Source of the DNA: Archegozetes longisetosus
Lineage: Eukaryota; Arthropoda; Arachnida; Sarcoptiformes; Trhypochthoniidae
Length of the DNA: 64,000 bases
Direction of reading: 5' to 3'
NCBI GenBank assembly: GCA_018873245.2
Contig: JAEMBT020000007.1
Coordinates: forward strand, 8,873,129-8,937,128
Positions 1 to 10,238 of the stretch are shown here, piece after piece. Below the pieces are notes generated by a model that ran no database searches, was not told where the DNA came from, and saw only the letters and a list, made by a program, of their open reading frames with translations. Numbering within the stretch: the stretch's first letter is position 1; every line of letters begins with the position of its first letter. The position numbers and the translations under genes were made by a program.

Positions 1-9
1 ATAACAAAC

Positions 10-625
10 CTTATTAGCGTTCGCCGATATATTTTTGGAGACAAAATCTTCAAAATAGCTACTCAATGGTATTCCGTGAACAGTTACCACTGCTTCTTGT
101 TTTAATAAAGTACTATTAGGTTCAGTTGGGTGTGGACTATAAGTGAGTTTCTCAATAATCGATAACTCATTGCAAAACGACAACTATTTAATGAAAGTGC
201 GAAAATCAAGCATGACAAACGATAAGAAAATGACAATCATCAATAGCGATAACTTACATTTTTAGATTGCAAGGTCATTGTTTTCTTATTAGGATCTACT
301 TCTGAGTGTTCGCTCGCGAAACAAGTTTTATCGGTACCTAATATTCTCTGAGCCCAATTCGGTAAACCCCACTCACAACTAATAAGCCGGTGCGTTCGCA
401 TTACACCATTTGATTCTATATTTCTATCAATCACGTCAATACCGACCACTGCCGGATTCATCGGATTGGGATACTTGCGCCAAACTGCCTGAACCACAGT
501 ATCCCAGGGATGACTATAAACGACATTTAGATTCAATTAAATTAGTTTTAAATGTTTGTAAATCAGATTTCAAGTCTATTAATGAAGACTTACGCGAAAG
601 TATGTTCTGATGTCCAAATCTTCAT
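10..625 (-). CDS. slmo: PRELI-domain lipid transfer protein, slowmo/PRELID3-like (5' part; runs off the left edge)
   Basis: Three coding exons are visible on the minus strand: 625-594, 513-258 and 183-10; the gene continues beyond base 1, where a donor (GTTTGT) opens at base 9. Splice sites have GT/AG ends and consistent phases. The protein starts MKIWTSEHTF-AHPWDTVVQ, runs through WRKYPNPM and TKTCFASE-type stretches (here GTDKTCFASEHSEVDP), and later has LLKQEAVVTVHGIPLSSYFEDF, very close to the PRELI/MSF1 domain of Drosophila slowmo and vertebrate PRELID3. Family knowledge: these proteins shuttle phospholipids (phosphatidylserine for PRELID3) across the mitochondrial intermembrane space with TRIAP1/Mdm35. 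About 153 residues are present; the family is usually 170-200, so probably only a short C-terminal piece is missing. The start at 625 gives the conserved MKIW N-terminus. Introns are 80 and 74 bp. Divergent neighbour: UBC9. Confidence 0.93.
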
Positions 626-1872
626 TTTTCTAATCGGTTTTGAATTAAATTTGAGCACTAAAATTGAATTAAATGAGCGTAACCTTGAAGACCACCTTCA
701 ATTGAAAGTTTAAGTGCAAATGAGTGCTAGACTTATGCCGACTGATGTAAAATACAACTTTTTTGCGCTAAGTTAAATGAGGAAACGCACAGTTAAGTCT
801 ATAATGACGCAACTCTTATCTCTATGTAAAGGCACTGAATCTGAAACAAAATTAGAATAGATTCTGAGTTAAACTCGTATACACTCGTTGTATCTCATTA
901 TCATTATCATCTGTTATGTAATGGTTGCTAACACGTGACTTCAACATATAATTCTGTCACATTCAAATTGAATTGTTTACATATTAAATGCCAATTAATT
1001 ATAGATTAGTTGAAAATAATTTCTTTACACAATATTAATATTGAATTAAACGTGAATTAATTATAGACGCTGGCATTGCATCACCCAGTCATTTATCAAT
1101 TAACTCATATAATATAAAACTTACCCAAATTTTTAGTTATATTACGATCACAATTCTAATTGTGATTTAAAACACTATAAATTACTTAATAAAACTATTT
1201 TAATACTTAATTATACTTTATTAATTTCTAACCTAAAAAACTAGTTCTCGAAAATTGCACTCGATTCAACGAAATGTTAGCATTGAATGCCTTAAGTTCT
1301 ATTTCATAGTACTGTAAGTCACAAAACACTTTCAATTTTAACACATTTTATCAACTATTTCTATACTCACTGCTCAAAAATTTGACTCAATTCAAACTAT
1401 TAAGGATTCAGATTGACGAATGACCGATAGAAAATTAGACATAACGTCAGTTGATAATAAATTAATATCAATTTGATAACTGAATCAAAAGACTTTTGTT
1501 ACTAATAGTACTTCCTTAATTGGGTGTCGACTTAATGCCCTATTTTACAGCTAGCCAAACCTTTTCCACAGCCAGTATCAAGTATATAAAGGTCCCAAAA
1601 GCACTGGTGTTAAGCGCAGCTCCAAATTGTAGATGACGTAAAACATTTGCGATTCAAAAGATATGATTGACGCAAAAGAGCTCTGTGCTAATGATGAAAC
1701 ACTTATGTCCGGGAACTATTTTGACTGATGTTCTGTGACGTTATTTATGGTACCTATGGTCATAAGAATAGTTTTGCATCGTATAGTAGTAATATTCGGT
1801 TTAATAACAAAACAGACAGTACTGAAAGCGAATACAATTTGAATAAAATTAGTTGAAGGTATTGTTGTGGAT
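626..1872. other. Divergent intergenic region between slowmo and UBC9
   Basis: About 1.25 kb of AT-rich DNA lies between the two divergent start codons and must hold both promoters and 5' UTRs. I see no open reading frame, repeat or clear core-promoter motif in it that I would defend. Confidence 0.5.
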
Positions 1873-2602
<730 letters not shown>

Positions 2603-2869
2603 GAGTACCATTATTATCTTAAAACATTTATAATACACTTAAATATTTATGATACAGAAAATTCCTCATATCTGCTTACTATGTGTGTTATAATGAGATA
2701 ATTTCCTTTTTACTTTAGTCTATACTATTTCATATCTTAATTGTTCGTCAATTCATTCAATGATAAACATTTCAACTTCTCTTCTATCTCATAGTTTATG
2801 TAGATTTGTTTATCATTCAATAATCAGACTACGAAATAATTTTTTACTGTATTCGTGTTTAATTTTCTT

Positions 2870-2875
2870 AATAAA
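2870..2875 (+). terminator. Candidate poly(A) signal of UBC9
   Basis: AATAAA lies 268 bp past the UBC9 stop codon on the same strand. It is the first canonical hexamer I see downstream; cleavage position is not visible. Confidence 0.4.
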
Positions 2876-3214
2876 AGTCACTTTAAGTTGAATTTAAGCT
2901 CATTTAAATACAAGAAACCAAATCGATAAGCAATGATGACAAACGCTCGAGTAGAAGGCGCGAGGTGGTGAGTGTGAGCACCAGACGTCAAATCATTTAA
3001 TAACAAATTAAGCTTAATACTTCATTTAACACATATACGATGCAAGAGTTGTTACATATAACGATAATTGGTCATTATTCTGAATCAATGAACGTAGATA
3101 TCTCTACTGCTCACATTAGATCACTAATTAGATGAATATCTAAATCTTCACTTCATTCACATCTTGCGCTCATAATTAAATATTAATAAAAATTTGAATT
3201 ACATCAGGTTTTAA

Positions 3215-3690
3215 TTAATGATGCACATAAGCTCTGTTAACCCGAACTCGAGCTTCGAGCCGAGCTTAATTGCTATAAAAATGAAAATAAAGCATAGAAT
3301 TGTATAGATTTTTTACTCATAATAAATGAGTTTAATACAGATGCTAAAATTAGAACATTACAGAAGTACTAAAGCTTAAATATTAAGATTTGATAACAAT
3401 AAATTTTTTCATTGATTCTAAACACATTAATGATCTAATTGTCTTTTCAGTCAATCTATTTTTTCTTTTGATTATTAAAACGCCTACTTTTGAATTTATT
3501 TGTTCATTTTGAACGCTAATTACAAGAACACACAACATCAGATTGAGTTACACTAATATTTATACATAGAATTTACTACCAGCTTAAATTAGAAGTTCAA
3601 AATCTCAGAAGCTTTAGGCTTGGACTTGAACTGAGCTTGAGTTCGAATACACAAGCTTGAGCTTAGTTCGAGCTTAGGGCGATGTGCATC
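3215..3690. repeat. Imperfect foldback element with GATGCACAT ends
   Basis: The left end (near 3219) reads ATGATGCACATAAGCTC and the right end (near 3683) reads GCGATGTGCATC, inverted copies of each other. Inside both ends are runs of GAGCTT/CGAGCT words in opposite orientation (3245-3270 and 3620-3680). The middle is AT-rich and non-coding. This looks like a non-autonomous inverted-repeat element, but no clear target duplication is seen. Confidence 0.5.
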
Positions 3691-3731
3691 TTTAGTTTTA
3701 TGCAAAGGATTTGTTCGGATGCAAAGTGGCG

Positions 3732-4052
3732 GAGTTAATCAGAAACATGTAGGATCTGGCCTAATCGCCCACCAGGCCAGTATGGGTATCAGATTAAAGC
3801 TTATAAAGGATAGAATCGAAAGCTAAAAGATTTAGAAATACGATGGCTGAGAAGAAATATGAATATTTAAAGATTTACTCCTAAAATGTTAAAATATCAA
3901 TTTTGTGTTTCTATATGTCAATCTAAAATTCGTATTCCTCTCAGCTATTGTATATTAAAAGTATTCTATTTGTTTTCGATTCTACTTATCATGCGCTTTA
4001 ATTTGATGCCCATATTGGCTTGGTGGGGAATTAGGCCAAATCTGATTAACTC
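3732..4052. repeat. Inverted repeat with 90-bp arms (MITE-like)
   Basis: Arms 3732-3823 and 3972-4052 are reverse complements with scattered mismatches: each contains GAGTTAATCAG, GGCCTAAT, CCCACCA and AGAATCGAAA in the same order. The loop is about 150 bp of AT-rich sequence. A 60-codon open frame across it is chance. A shorter inverted pair (CCTTAGGGC near 4105 and CCCTAAGG near 4177) lies just outside. Confidence 0.6.
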
Positions 4053-4505
4053 TTTAACTCAATTTTAAAAATGTTTTTCCGATTCCCCCAGTTTGTCCTT
4101 TTTGGCCTTAGGGCCCAAGTGAAGCATCAATGAACTCAGATAGTCAAGACGAGTTGATATATGTAGGTGGTTCCGCCCTAAGGCCTCCCACATGAGCGGA
4201 GCACGATATGCAAAACCTAATCATCATTATTGTTATCAGATTTAACTAATTTAACAGTTAACTGTATTTCTGTGACTTCAACGATTAGAATGAGTTAGCT
4301 GAGTTATGACTGCGCTCAATAAAACGATAGACATAATTACGGTATTTTCATTAATTTAAATGTCGCTGCGATATTTATCAAGGGTCAGTTTTTAGAAATA
4401 AGTGATCCTAAGAGTCATATATTGAATATACAATTATTTTAAGTATAAAATTGAAGACTCAGAGCAAATGAAGCTTAGAAGATTGTCAACTATAAAAACA
4501 CTATT

Positions 4506-4514
4506 GATATAATG
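4506..4514. other. Left target-site duplication of the Merlin element
   Basis: GATATAATG directly before the left inverted repeat is repeated exactly after the right one at 7159-7167. Nine bases fits the 8-9 bp duplications known for Merlin elements. Confidence 0.93.
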
Positions 4515-5024
4515 GGGTGAATCTTAGCAATCCCTGCTCGGGGTGTTCCTATTGGCCTATATCAACGAGTCATATGTCGTTGGAAAGGTCTCGTCAAGCT
4601 GAGTTCAACGATACCATAGATGATGACCTGTGACCTCCGGTTCGCCGACGGGTGACCTTTGACCTCTGACCTATTACCACAATACTTAACCCCTGTAACA
4701 TATATATCGTTGGAAAGGTTTCGCCAAGCTGAGTCCAACGATACCATACATGATGACCTGTGACCTCGGGTTCGCCGACGGGTGACCTTTAATCCCCGAC
4801 CTATTACAACAATACTTAACCCCTACAACATACATATCGTTGGAAAGGTCTTGACATACAGAGCTCAACGATGCCATACATGATGACCTGTGACCTCGGG
4901 TTCACCGACGGGTGACCTTTGACTTCTGACCTCTGACCGAAATACTTAACCCCTACAACATATATATCGTTGGAAAGGTCTCTTCCAACTGAATACAATG
5001 ATAACGCTCATGTGATCTTGAGAC
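4515..5024. repeat. Left terminal inverted repeat with 130-bp tandem units
   Basis: The arm contains TCGTTGGAAAGG at about 4576, 4706, 4836 and 4966, i.e. three full 130-bp units plus part of a fourth. Each unit carries TGACCT words, including TGACCTGTGACCT (two half-sites one base apart). Confidence 0.92.
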
Positions 5025-5156
5025 CTATTCAACATAAGTTTTGATTTTCAAATTATATTATCTCCCTATAAGATCAAATAATGCTTGTATAATTTACCCT
5101 TTTGAGAAGGTATACATATTCATAATTTTCTTTATCTACTTTCCACAGCGTAAGCA

Positions 5157-6507
5157 ATGCGGGTTTCAATATACTTTTTAGTCTTTATTATCGCTAACGG
5201 TACTTCAGTACCAATTAATGGTGTCCTGCCCTTTTCAGGGCAACACCATAGCGATCCACCATCTTATCAGTCAGTGAAAAAAGTGACAAGTAATGTTGAA
5301 TTGCCGTTTTCACGGCACTATTCAATTCCTTCCACCTCTTCGACCGTATTCAATTTACATTTTTTAATTTCATTGGTTTTTGCTTTTAGTATTGGTATAA
5401 TTTCATCATTCATGCTAAGACGTGCACGATCATCTATTGAATCAGACAGTTTTAACTTTTCCACCGTTTTCGATTATTTGAACATGTCTAATTTTAACCA
5501 AAAGTTTCGTAATGAGAATGATGCCATTGAGTTTTGTGAATTGATGAGTTTACTTCCTAGCCAACTTTCTAATCCTAAACCATCTTGTGTTAATCACCCG
5601 GATACTGAATGCATTATTATGAAAGCTCAAAGAGAAAAATTGCATTGGATATATAGCTGTCCAATTTGTCGAAAATCTATTAGTCCTACTTCATGGACAT
5701 TCTTTGAAAGTTCTAAACTTTCGATAAGAGAAACATTGCGCATTGTATTGGCATTTGTAGCTGAGCTTACTAATCAACAAGCGGCAATTGAGTGTCATGT
5801 TGAAAAAATACAATTTCAAATTGGTATTCTGCTTGTAGAAAAGTTCAAGAGGTCATCTTATCCCAACCTGGACGTAAAATCGGAGGTCTATATGATGAGG
5901 ATGGCAAAATATTCAGTCATTTTGTCGAAATCGACGAAACTCACATTGTTCATCGTAAGTACAAGCGAGGCAGAATGTTAGAAGGAGAAAAACATATTTG
6001 GGTCGTAGGTGGGACATGCAGATTAACAAAAGAGGCATTCATGTTTCGAGTCCCAAATAGAACAGTTTCGGTTATTGACTGTTTAGTTAGAAACTATGTT
6101 GAGCCAGGTTCAATCTTAGTTACCGATTCAGCTGCAGTTTATAAATACATTTCACTTAGGCAACATCATTTGTTTGACCATTATAGTGTCAATCACAGCC
6201 TTCATTTTGTCTGTCCAGATGATAAACAAATACACACTCAAAATATTGAAAGCCGTTGGGCACAATTGAAAAAAATATTAAAACTTATCGCTCAAACAAA
6301 TACATTGACCAATTCATTTCTCAATATTTATACAAATTTGCTCATTTTAAGAATAGAAAAGAAAAGTACAGTTATGGTCAAAGATTTAAACATTTTCTGA
6401 AAGATGTCGTTAAAGTTTATCCTGGACCTGCTCTTTATTTAGATAGACTTACTCTTCATCATCCACCATTATATCACGATACATTCCAAGATTCGAATCA
6501 AGAATAA
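5157..6507 (+). pseudogene. Merlin transposase (IS1595-like DDE), frameshifted twice
   Basis: The frame opens at ATG 5157. The first segment includes a zinc-ribbon-like region (CVNHPDTEC ... YSCPICRKS, about 5590-5670) followed by a helix-rich part (SWTFFESSKLSIRETLRI). Near 5850 the frame changes, and the catalytic core continues in another frame: VEIDETHIVHRKYKRGRM with the first Asp, ILVTDSAAVY with the second Asp, HTQNIESRW with the Glu. A second shift near 6265-6300, around an A-run, is needed to keep NRKEKYSYGQ in frame to the stop at 6505-6507. The three catalytic residues remain, so damage is recent or partly sequencing error. The first ~109 residues hold two hydrophobic stretches unlike transposases; the true start may be the internal ATG at 5484. 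The protein would bind the element's inverted repeats and cut and paste it. Confidence 0.85.
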
Positions 6508-6648
6508 GATTCGAATTCTGATTAACGGAAAAATCAAGGTGTATTGAACTCATCGCCCCGTTTTAAGGGCGAAGGGAGGGAACAGGCGGTGCCTTGTGGG
6601 ACAGTTCCCCAGGGCGCTCAACAGTGAAAACCTTCGTTTTGTTTTTTA
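6508..6648. other. Non-coding 3' segment of the Merlin element
   Basis: Unique sequence between the transposase stop and the right inverted repeat. It has a GC-richer patch around 6557-6616 and nothing else recognisable. Confidence 0.4.
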
Positions 6649-7158
6649 GTCTCAAAGTGATATGAGTGTTATTATTGTATTCAGTTGGAAGAGACCTTTC
6701 CAACGATATATATGTTGTAGGGGTTAAGTATTTCGGTCAGAGGTCAGAAGTCAAAGGTCACCCGTCGGTGAACCCGAGGTCACAGGTCATCATGTATGGC
6801 ATCGTTGAGCTCTGTATGTCAAGACCTTTCCAACGATATGTATGTTGTAGGGGTTAAGTATTGTTGTAATAGGTCGGGGATTAAAGGTCACCCGTCGGCG
6901 AACCCGAGGTCACAGGTCATCATGTATGGTATCGTTGGACTCAGCTTGGCGAAACCTTTCCAACGATATATATGTTACAGGGGTTAAGTATTGTGGTAAT
7001 AGGTCAGAGGTCAAAGGTCACCCGTCGGCGAACCGGAGGTCACAGGTCATCATCTATGGTATCGTTGAACTCAGCTTGACGAGACCTTTCCAACGACATA
7101 TGACTCGTTGATATAGGCCAATAGGAACACCCCGAGCAGGGATTGCTAAGATTCACCC
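6649..7158. repeat. Right terminal inverted repeat with 130-bp tandem units
   Basis: Mirror of 4515-5024, with three full tandem units. AGGTCA half-sites occur in direct orientation with one-base spacing at 7001-7020 (three in a row) and 7037-7049 (two); comparable groups lie in the units near 6735-6790 and 6875-6920. Confidence 0.92.
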
Positions 7159-7167
7159 GATATAATG
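7159..7167. other. Right target-site duplication of the Merlin element
   Basis: GATATAATG, identical to 4506-4514. Confidence 0.93.
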
Positions 7168-8221
7168 AATATCCAAGCAGAACCTACGATTAATTACATT
7201 CGCAAAATCATGAGAAAATTAAAAACGAAAATCCAAAATCAAGTTTCATTGTTCTTCTGAAGAATGTGAAGGTATCAATTAGACAATTATAGTTCTAAAC
7301 TTTTGAATTAAATTTAGTTTTAGATAAAGTTATTTATCAAAACATAATTAATTTTAGTTAAAGTTTGAAAACTGAAGCAGCTTTAATTAAAGTTTAAGTT
7401 TTTATTTCAGTTTTTAAGTTTTAATCAATTATACACTATAAATTGCTAAATGATGTTTATTGTAAATAAACGTTAATTCTCTGTCACTTGATTGTAAAAG
7501 CATATGAACGGAATTATAAGTTTAAGTGTTGAATTTTAATCCAATTAATAAAATACGTTCCCTGTAATCTGTTCCTGAAAATGTTTTTGAGAAACGCTAG
7601 CAAAAGCAAGTTTAAAAACTAAAATAATTTGAGCTTTTCATCTTTATTTTAAAGTTAAAGTTTTTTCAGTTCATTAAATTCTTTAATTTTAGCTAAAGCC
7701 ATAGTTAACTTTAACTAAAAAGGGATTGAAGTTAACTCAAATTTTATAGTTAACATAAAAAGGTTTAGTATCAATGGTGTAAATAATTCGTTAATATGTT
7801 AAAATGTAGAATTTTATTATTATATTACTCATAATGTAATGATATACAGTTGTCATTATAAACTCTTTCAATGCATATTTTGTGAGAAATAAACAAAAAT
7901 ATAAAAACTAATTTGTCAATGTTTATTATTAATTTTTACAACTTTGTCTTCTACTTCTTACTGCCTTTAGTCTGCTATATAAATTATGCTTGATCGACGC
8001 CAATTTATGTCAGGTTATGCCAATTTTGTAACAATTCAATCAAATCATTGATTTAATATGTAGTTGTCATAAATTTATTGTGATAAGATACAAAATGTTC
8101 GTGAGTTTGGCGCGTAGAATACATACGTGCTATTCAATTAGTTTAAGCAGCTGTCCAAACTTTAATATAAAATCAATACAGTCTGTAAATTTTGGATGCA
8201 ATATAGTAATTCTACACAAAG
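7168..8221. other. AT-rich intergenic stretch with a diverged repeat copy
   Basis: There is no coding signal. It is rich in TTAAAGTT words (7320-7440, 7620-7760). At about 8035-8165 the order ATCATTGATTTA ... TAGAATACATACGTGC ... CAATTAGTTTAAGCAGC resembles 8450-8570 of the following palindrome arm, so an older, diverged copy of that arm probably lies here in direct orientation. Confidence 0.4.
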
Positions 8222-8251
8222 TGAAGTCAAATATACATCAGTTATAGGCAT
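8222..8251 (-). pseudogene. Relic first codons of a third GT92-like gene
   Basis: On the minus strand from 8251 the sequence reads M-P-I-T-D-V-Y-L-T-S, against M-A-I-T-D-V-Y-L-T-P at the start of the glycosyltransferase gene at 10209. Similarity stops just past this point. With the adjacent upstream arm also duplicated in inverted form, this is best explained as the truncated head of a formerly head-to-head gene. Confidence 0.55.
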
Positions 8252-8868
8252 AATTGTTATTTAACATTTTGAAGTTCACACTTAAAATTAAGTGTGTAAA
8301 ATGATACAATTATAAAAATTTTGTTTTCAACAGATGCCAAAAGAGCGAAAAACTATCCAAATCCACTTTAAAACTACATAACGAGATTTGAAACTGCGAG
8401 ACATTAAATGAAATTTACAGATGACAATACGAAGCGATTTTTAATAAATAAAAATCATTGATTTAGTATTTGGCTATTATTCATTTATTGCAACACAATA
8501 TAAACTTTTTGCAAGTTTGAAATATAGAATGCATGTGCACTACTTAATTAATGTAGGCAACTTTCTGGATGAAAGTCGAGCAAATATCTAAAATTAATAT
8601 CGAATTAATGTAATTTATAAATTTTTGTTAAAGTCCTACTATTTTTAATGCACGTATGCGTTAAAGAAACAATTGAATAGTAAATCATTATTGAAACAAC
8701 GTAAAACTAATTTGATACAAAAATCATGATTTAGTAATTCAAATAAGTTACAGAAAATTTTCAGATTTTTCGTAAAGATGTCTATTCAATAAGGATCAAT
8801 TGAGTTAGTTCAATTTATCTTAAATATCCATTCAATCAATTATTCAGTAATAATTCATAAAAGTTTGC
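8222..8868 (-). repeat. Palindrome arm A (inverted copy of the GT92 5' flank)
   Basis: Reverse complement of about 9593-10238 with scattered mismatches and small indels. Shared blocks include AAGTGTGTAAAATGATA, AACAGATGC, GAGCGAAAAACTATCC, TTAACGCATAC and AGCAAACTTTTATGAATT. It ends inside the first codons of the duplicated gene. Confidence 0.85.
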
Positions 8869-8991
8869 TAAATTCTAGAAAGATTTTCTTATTGTACGCC
8901 TTATTACTAGGTATTTCAAGCTTTCTGATTAGCAGCTTTCTTTGAATTAAAATTGTTTTATAATGTGAGTAAAGCGCACGATATATAAAAC

Positions 8992-9471
8992 GGGTCTACC
9001 ACAATTCTTCCATACACAATCCTTCCACACTTCTCAATTGATCACAGAATATAAGTGATAACCATTTCTAGTCCAATTGACCAAGGAAAGGTAACTGATG
9101 GCCATTTTCAATTCAGATGACCTACGGGGAAGTAACTAATGACCATTTCTATATCAGATGAACTACTAAAGACAACTTATGACCTAATAATATAAAAATG
9201 GTTATCAGTTATTCCTCATAGGTCATCTGACTTAAAAATAGTCATCGGTTCCCTTTCGTAACTTGTCTGATATAGAAATGGCCATCAGTTACTTCCCGTA
9301 GGTTGTCTCAATTAAAAATGGTCATCATTCGTCTTCCGTAGTTCATCTGATATAGAAATGGCCATTAGTTACTATTCATTGGTCAATTTGACTTGAAATG
9401 GTCATCACTTATATTCTGTGATCAATCGAAAAGTGTGGAAGAATTGTGCATGGAAGAATTGTGTCACTCCC
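8992..9471. mobile_element. 480-bp foldback MITE, Merlin-like ends, with 9-bp target duplication
   Basis: The ends begin GGG and share CACAATTCTTCCA in inverted orientation (left near 9000, right near 9463). The body is a long hairpin made of short repeats containing GGTCATCTGA and TAGAAATGGCCAT. It is flanked by ATATAAAAC (8983-8991) and ATACAAAAC (9472-9480), a 9-bp duplication with one mismatch. The matching loop of the second palindrome (16034-16271) lacks it, which fixes its limits. The GGG start and 9-bp duplication resemble the Merlin element at 4515, suggesting the same transposase class; it has no coding capacity. Confidence 0.82.
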
Positions 9472-9592
9472 ATACAAAACAGATGTGCAATAGTCAACAT
9501 TACAATTATTACCATAAAGTTTCCATTTGAAAGATTTTAGAAATTTTTTTTATATATACAACGTGTTATGCAAAAAAGTTCTGTCGATTTAA

Positions 9593-10238
9593 GCAAACTT
9601 TTATGAATTATTACTGAATAATTGATTGAATGGATATTTAAGATAAATTGAACTAACTCAATTGATCCTTATTGAATAGACATCTTTACGAAAAATCTGA
9701 AAATTTTCTGTAACTTATTTGAATTACTAAATCATGATTTTTGTATCAAATTAGTTTTACGTTGTTTCAATAATGATTTACTATTCAATTGTTTCTTTAA
9801 CGCATACGTGCATTAAAAATAGTAGGACTTTAACAAAAATTTACAAATTAAATTAGTTGGATATTAATTTTAGATGTTTGCTCGACTTTCATCAAGAAAG
9901 TTGCCTACACTAATTGAGCAGTACACATGCATTCTATGCTTCAAACTTGCAAAAAGTTTATATTGTGTTGCAATAAGTTAATAATAGCCAAATACTAAAT
10001 CAGTGATTTCTATCTATTAAAAACACGCTTCGTGTTGTTAACTGTAAATTTCACTTAATGTCTCGCACTAACAAATGTATTTATGTAGTTTCATAGTGAA
10101 TTTGGATAGTTTTTCGCTTTTAGCATCTGTTGAAAACAAATGTTTTATAATTTTATCATTTTACACACTTAGTTTTAAGTGTGAACTTTAAAATATTAAG
10201 TAACAGCTATGGCTATAACTGATGTATACCTGACTCCA
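9593..10238 (+). repeat. Palindrome arm A' (5' flank of GT92 copy 1)
   Basis: Mirror of 8222-8868. It includes the first ten codons of the gene starting at 10209. It must contain that gene's promoter; the whole arm recurs at 15386-16033 in inverted orientation. Confidence 0.85.

Larger units (their letters stand above)
4515..7158 (+). mobile_element. Merlin-superfamily DNA transposon, 2644 bp, complete ends
   Basis: Both ends are the same sequence inverted: GGGTGAATCTTAGCAATCCC on the left, its reverse complement on the right. They are flanked by a perfect 9-bp duplication. Each inverted repeat is 510 bp (4515-5024 and 6649-7158), long for a DNA transposon. The interior carries an IS1595/ISXO2-type D-D-E transposase, the hallmark of Merlin. 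The near-identity of the two arms and the unmutated target duplication suggest recent insertion; the transposase frame is nonetheless broken, so this copy is probably dependent on another for movement. Confidence 0.93.

Noticed and set aside
3886..4068. 60-codon open frame
   Set aside because: Lies across the loop and right arm of an inverted repeat; leucine/isoleucine-rich translation of AT-rich DNA without similarity.
4562..4998. Three overlapping minus-strand open frames of about 60 codons in the left transposon arm, and their mirror copies at 6666-7111
   Set aside because: They exist because the 130-bp tandem unit is open in one frame. Three overlap each other in repeat register, and they match no known protein.
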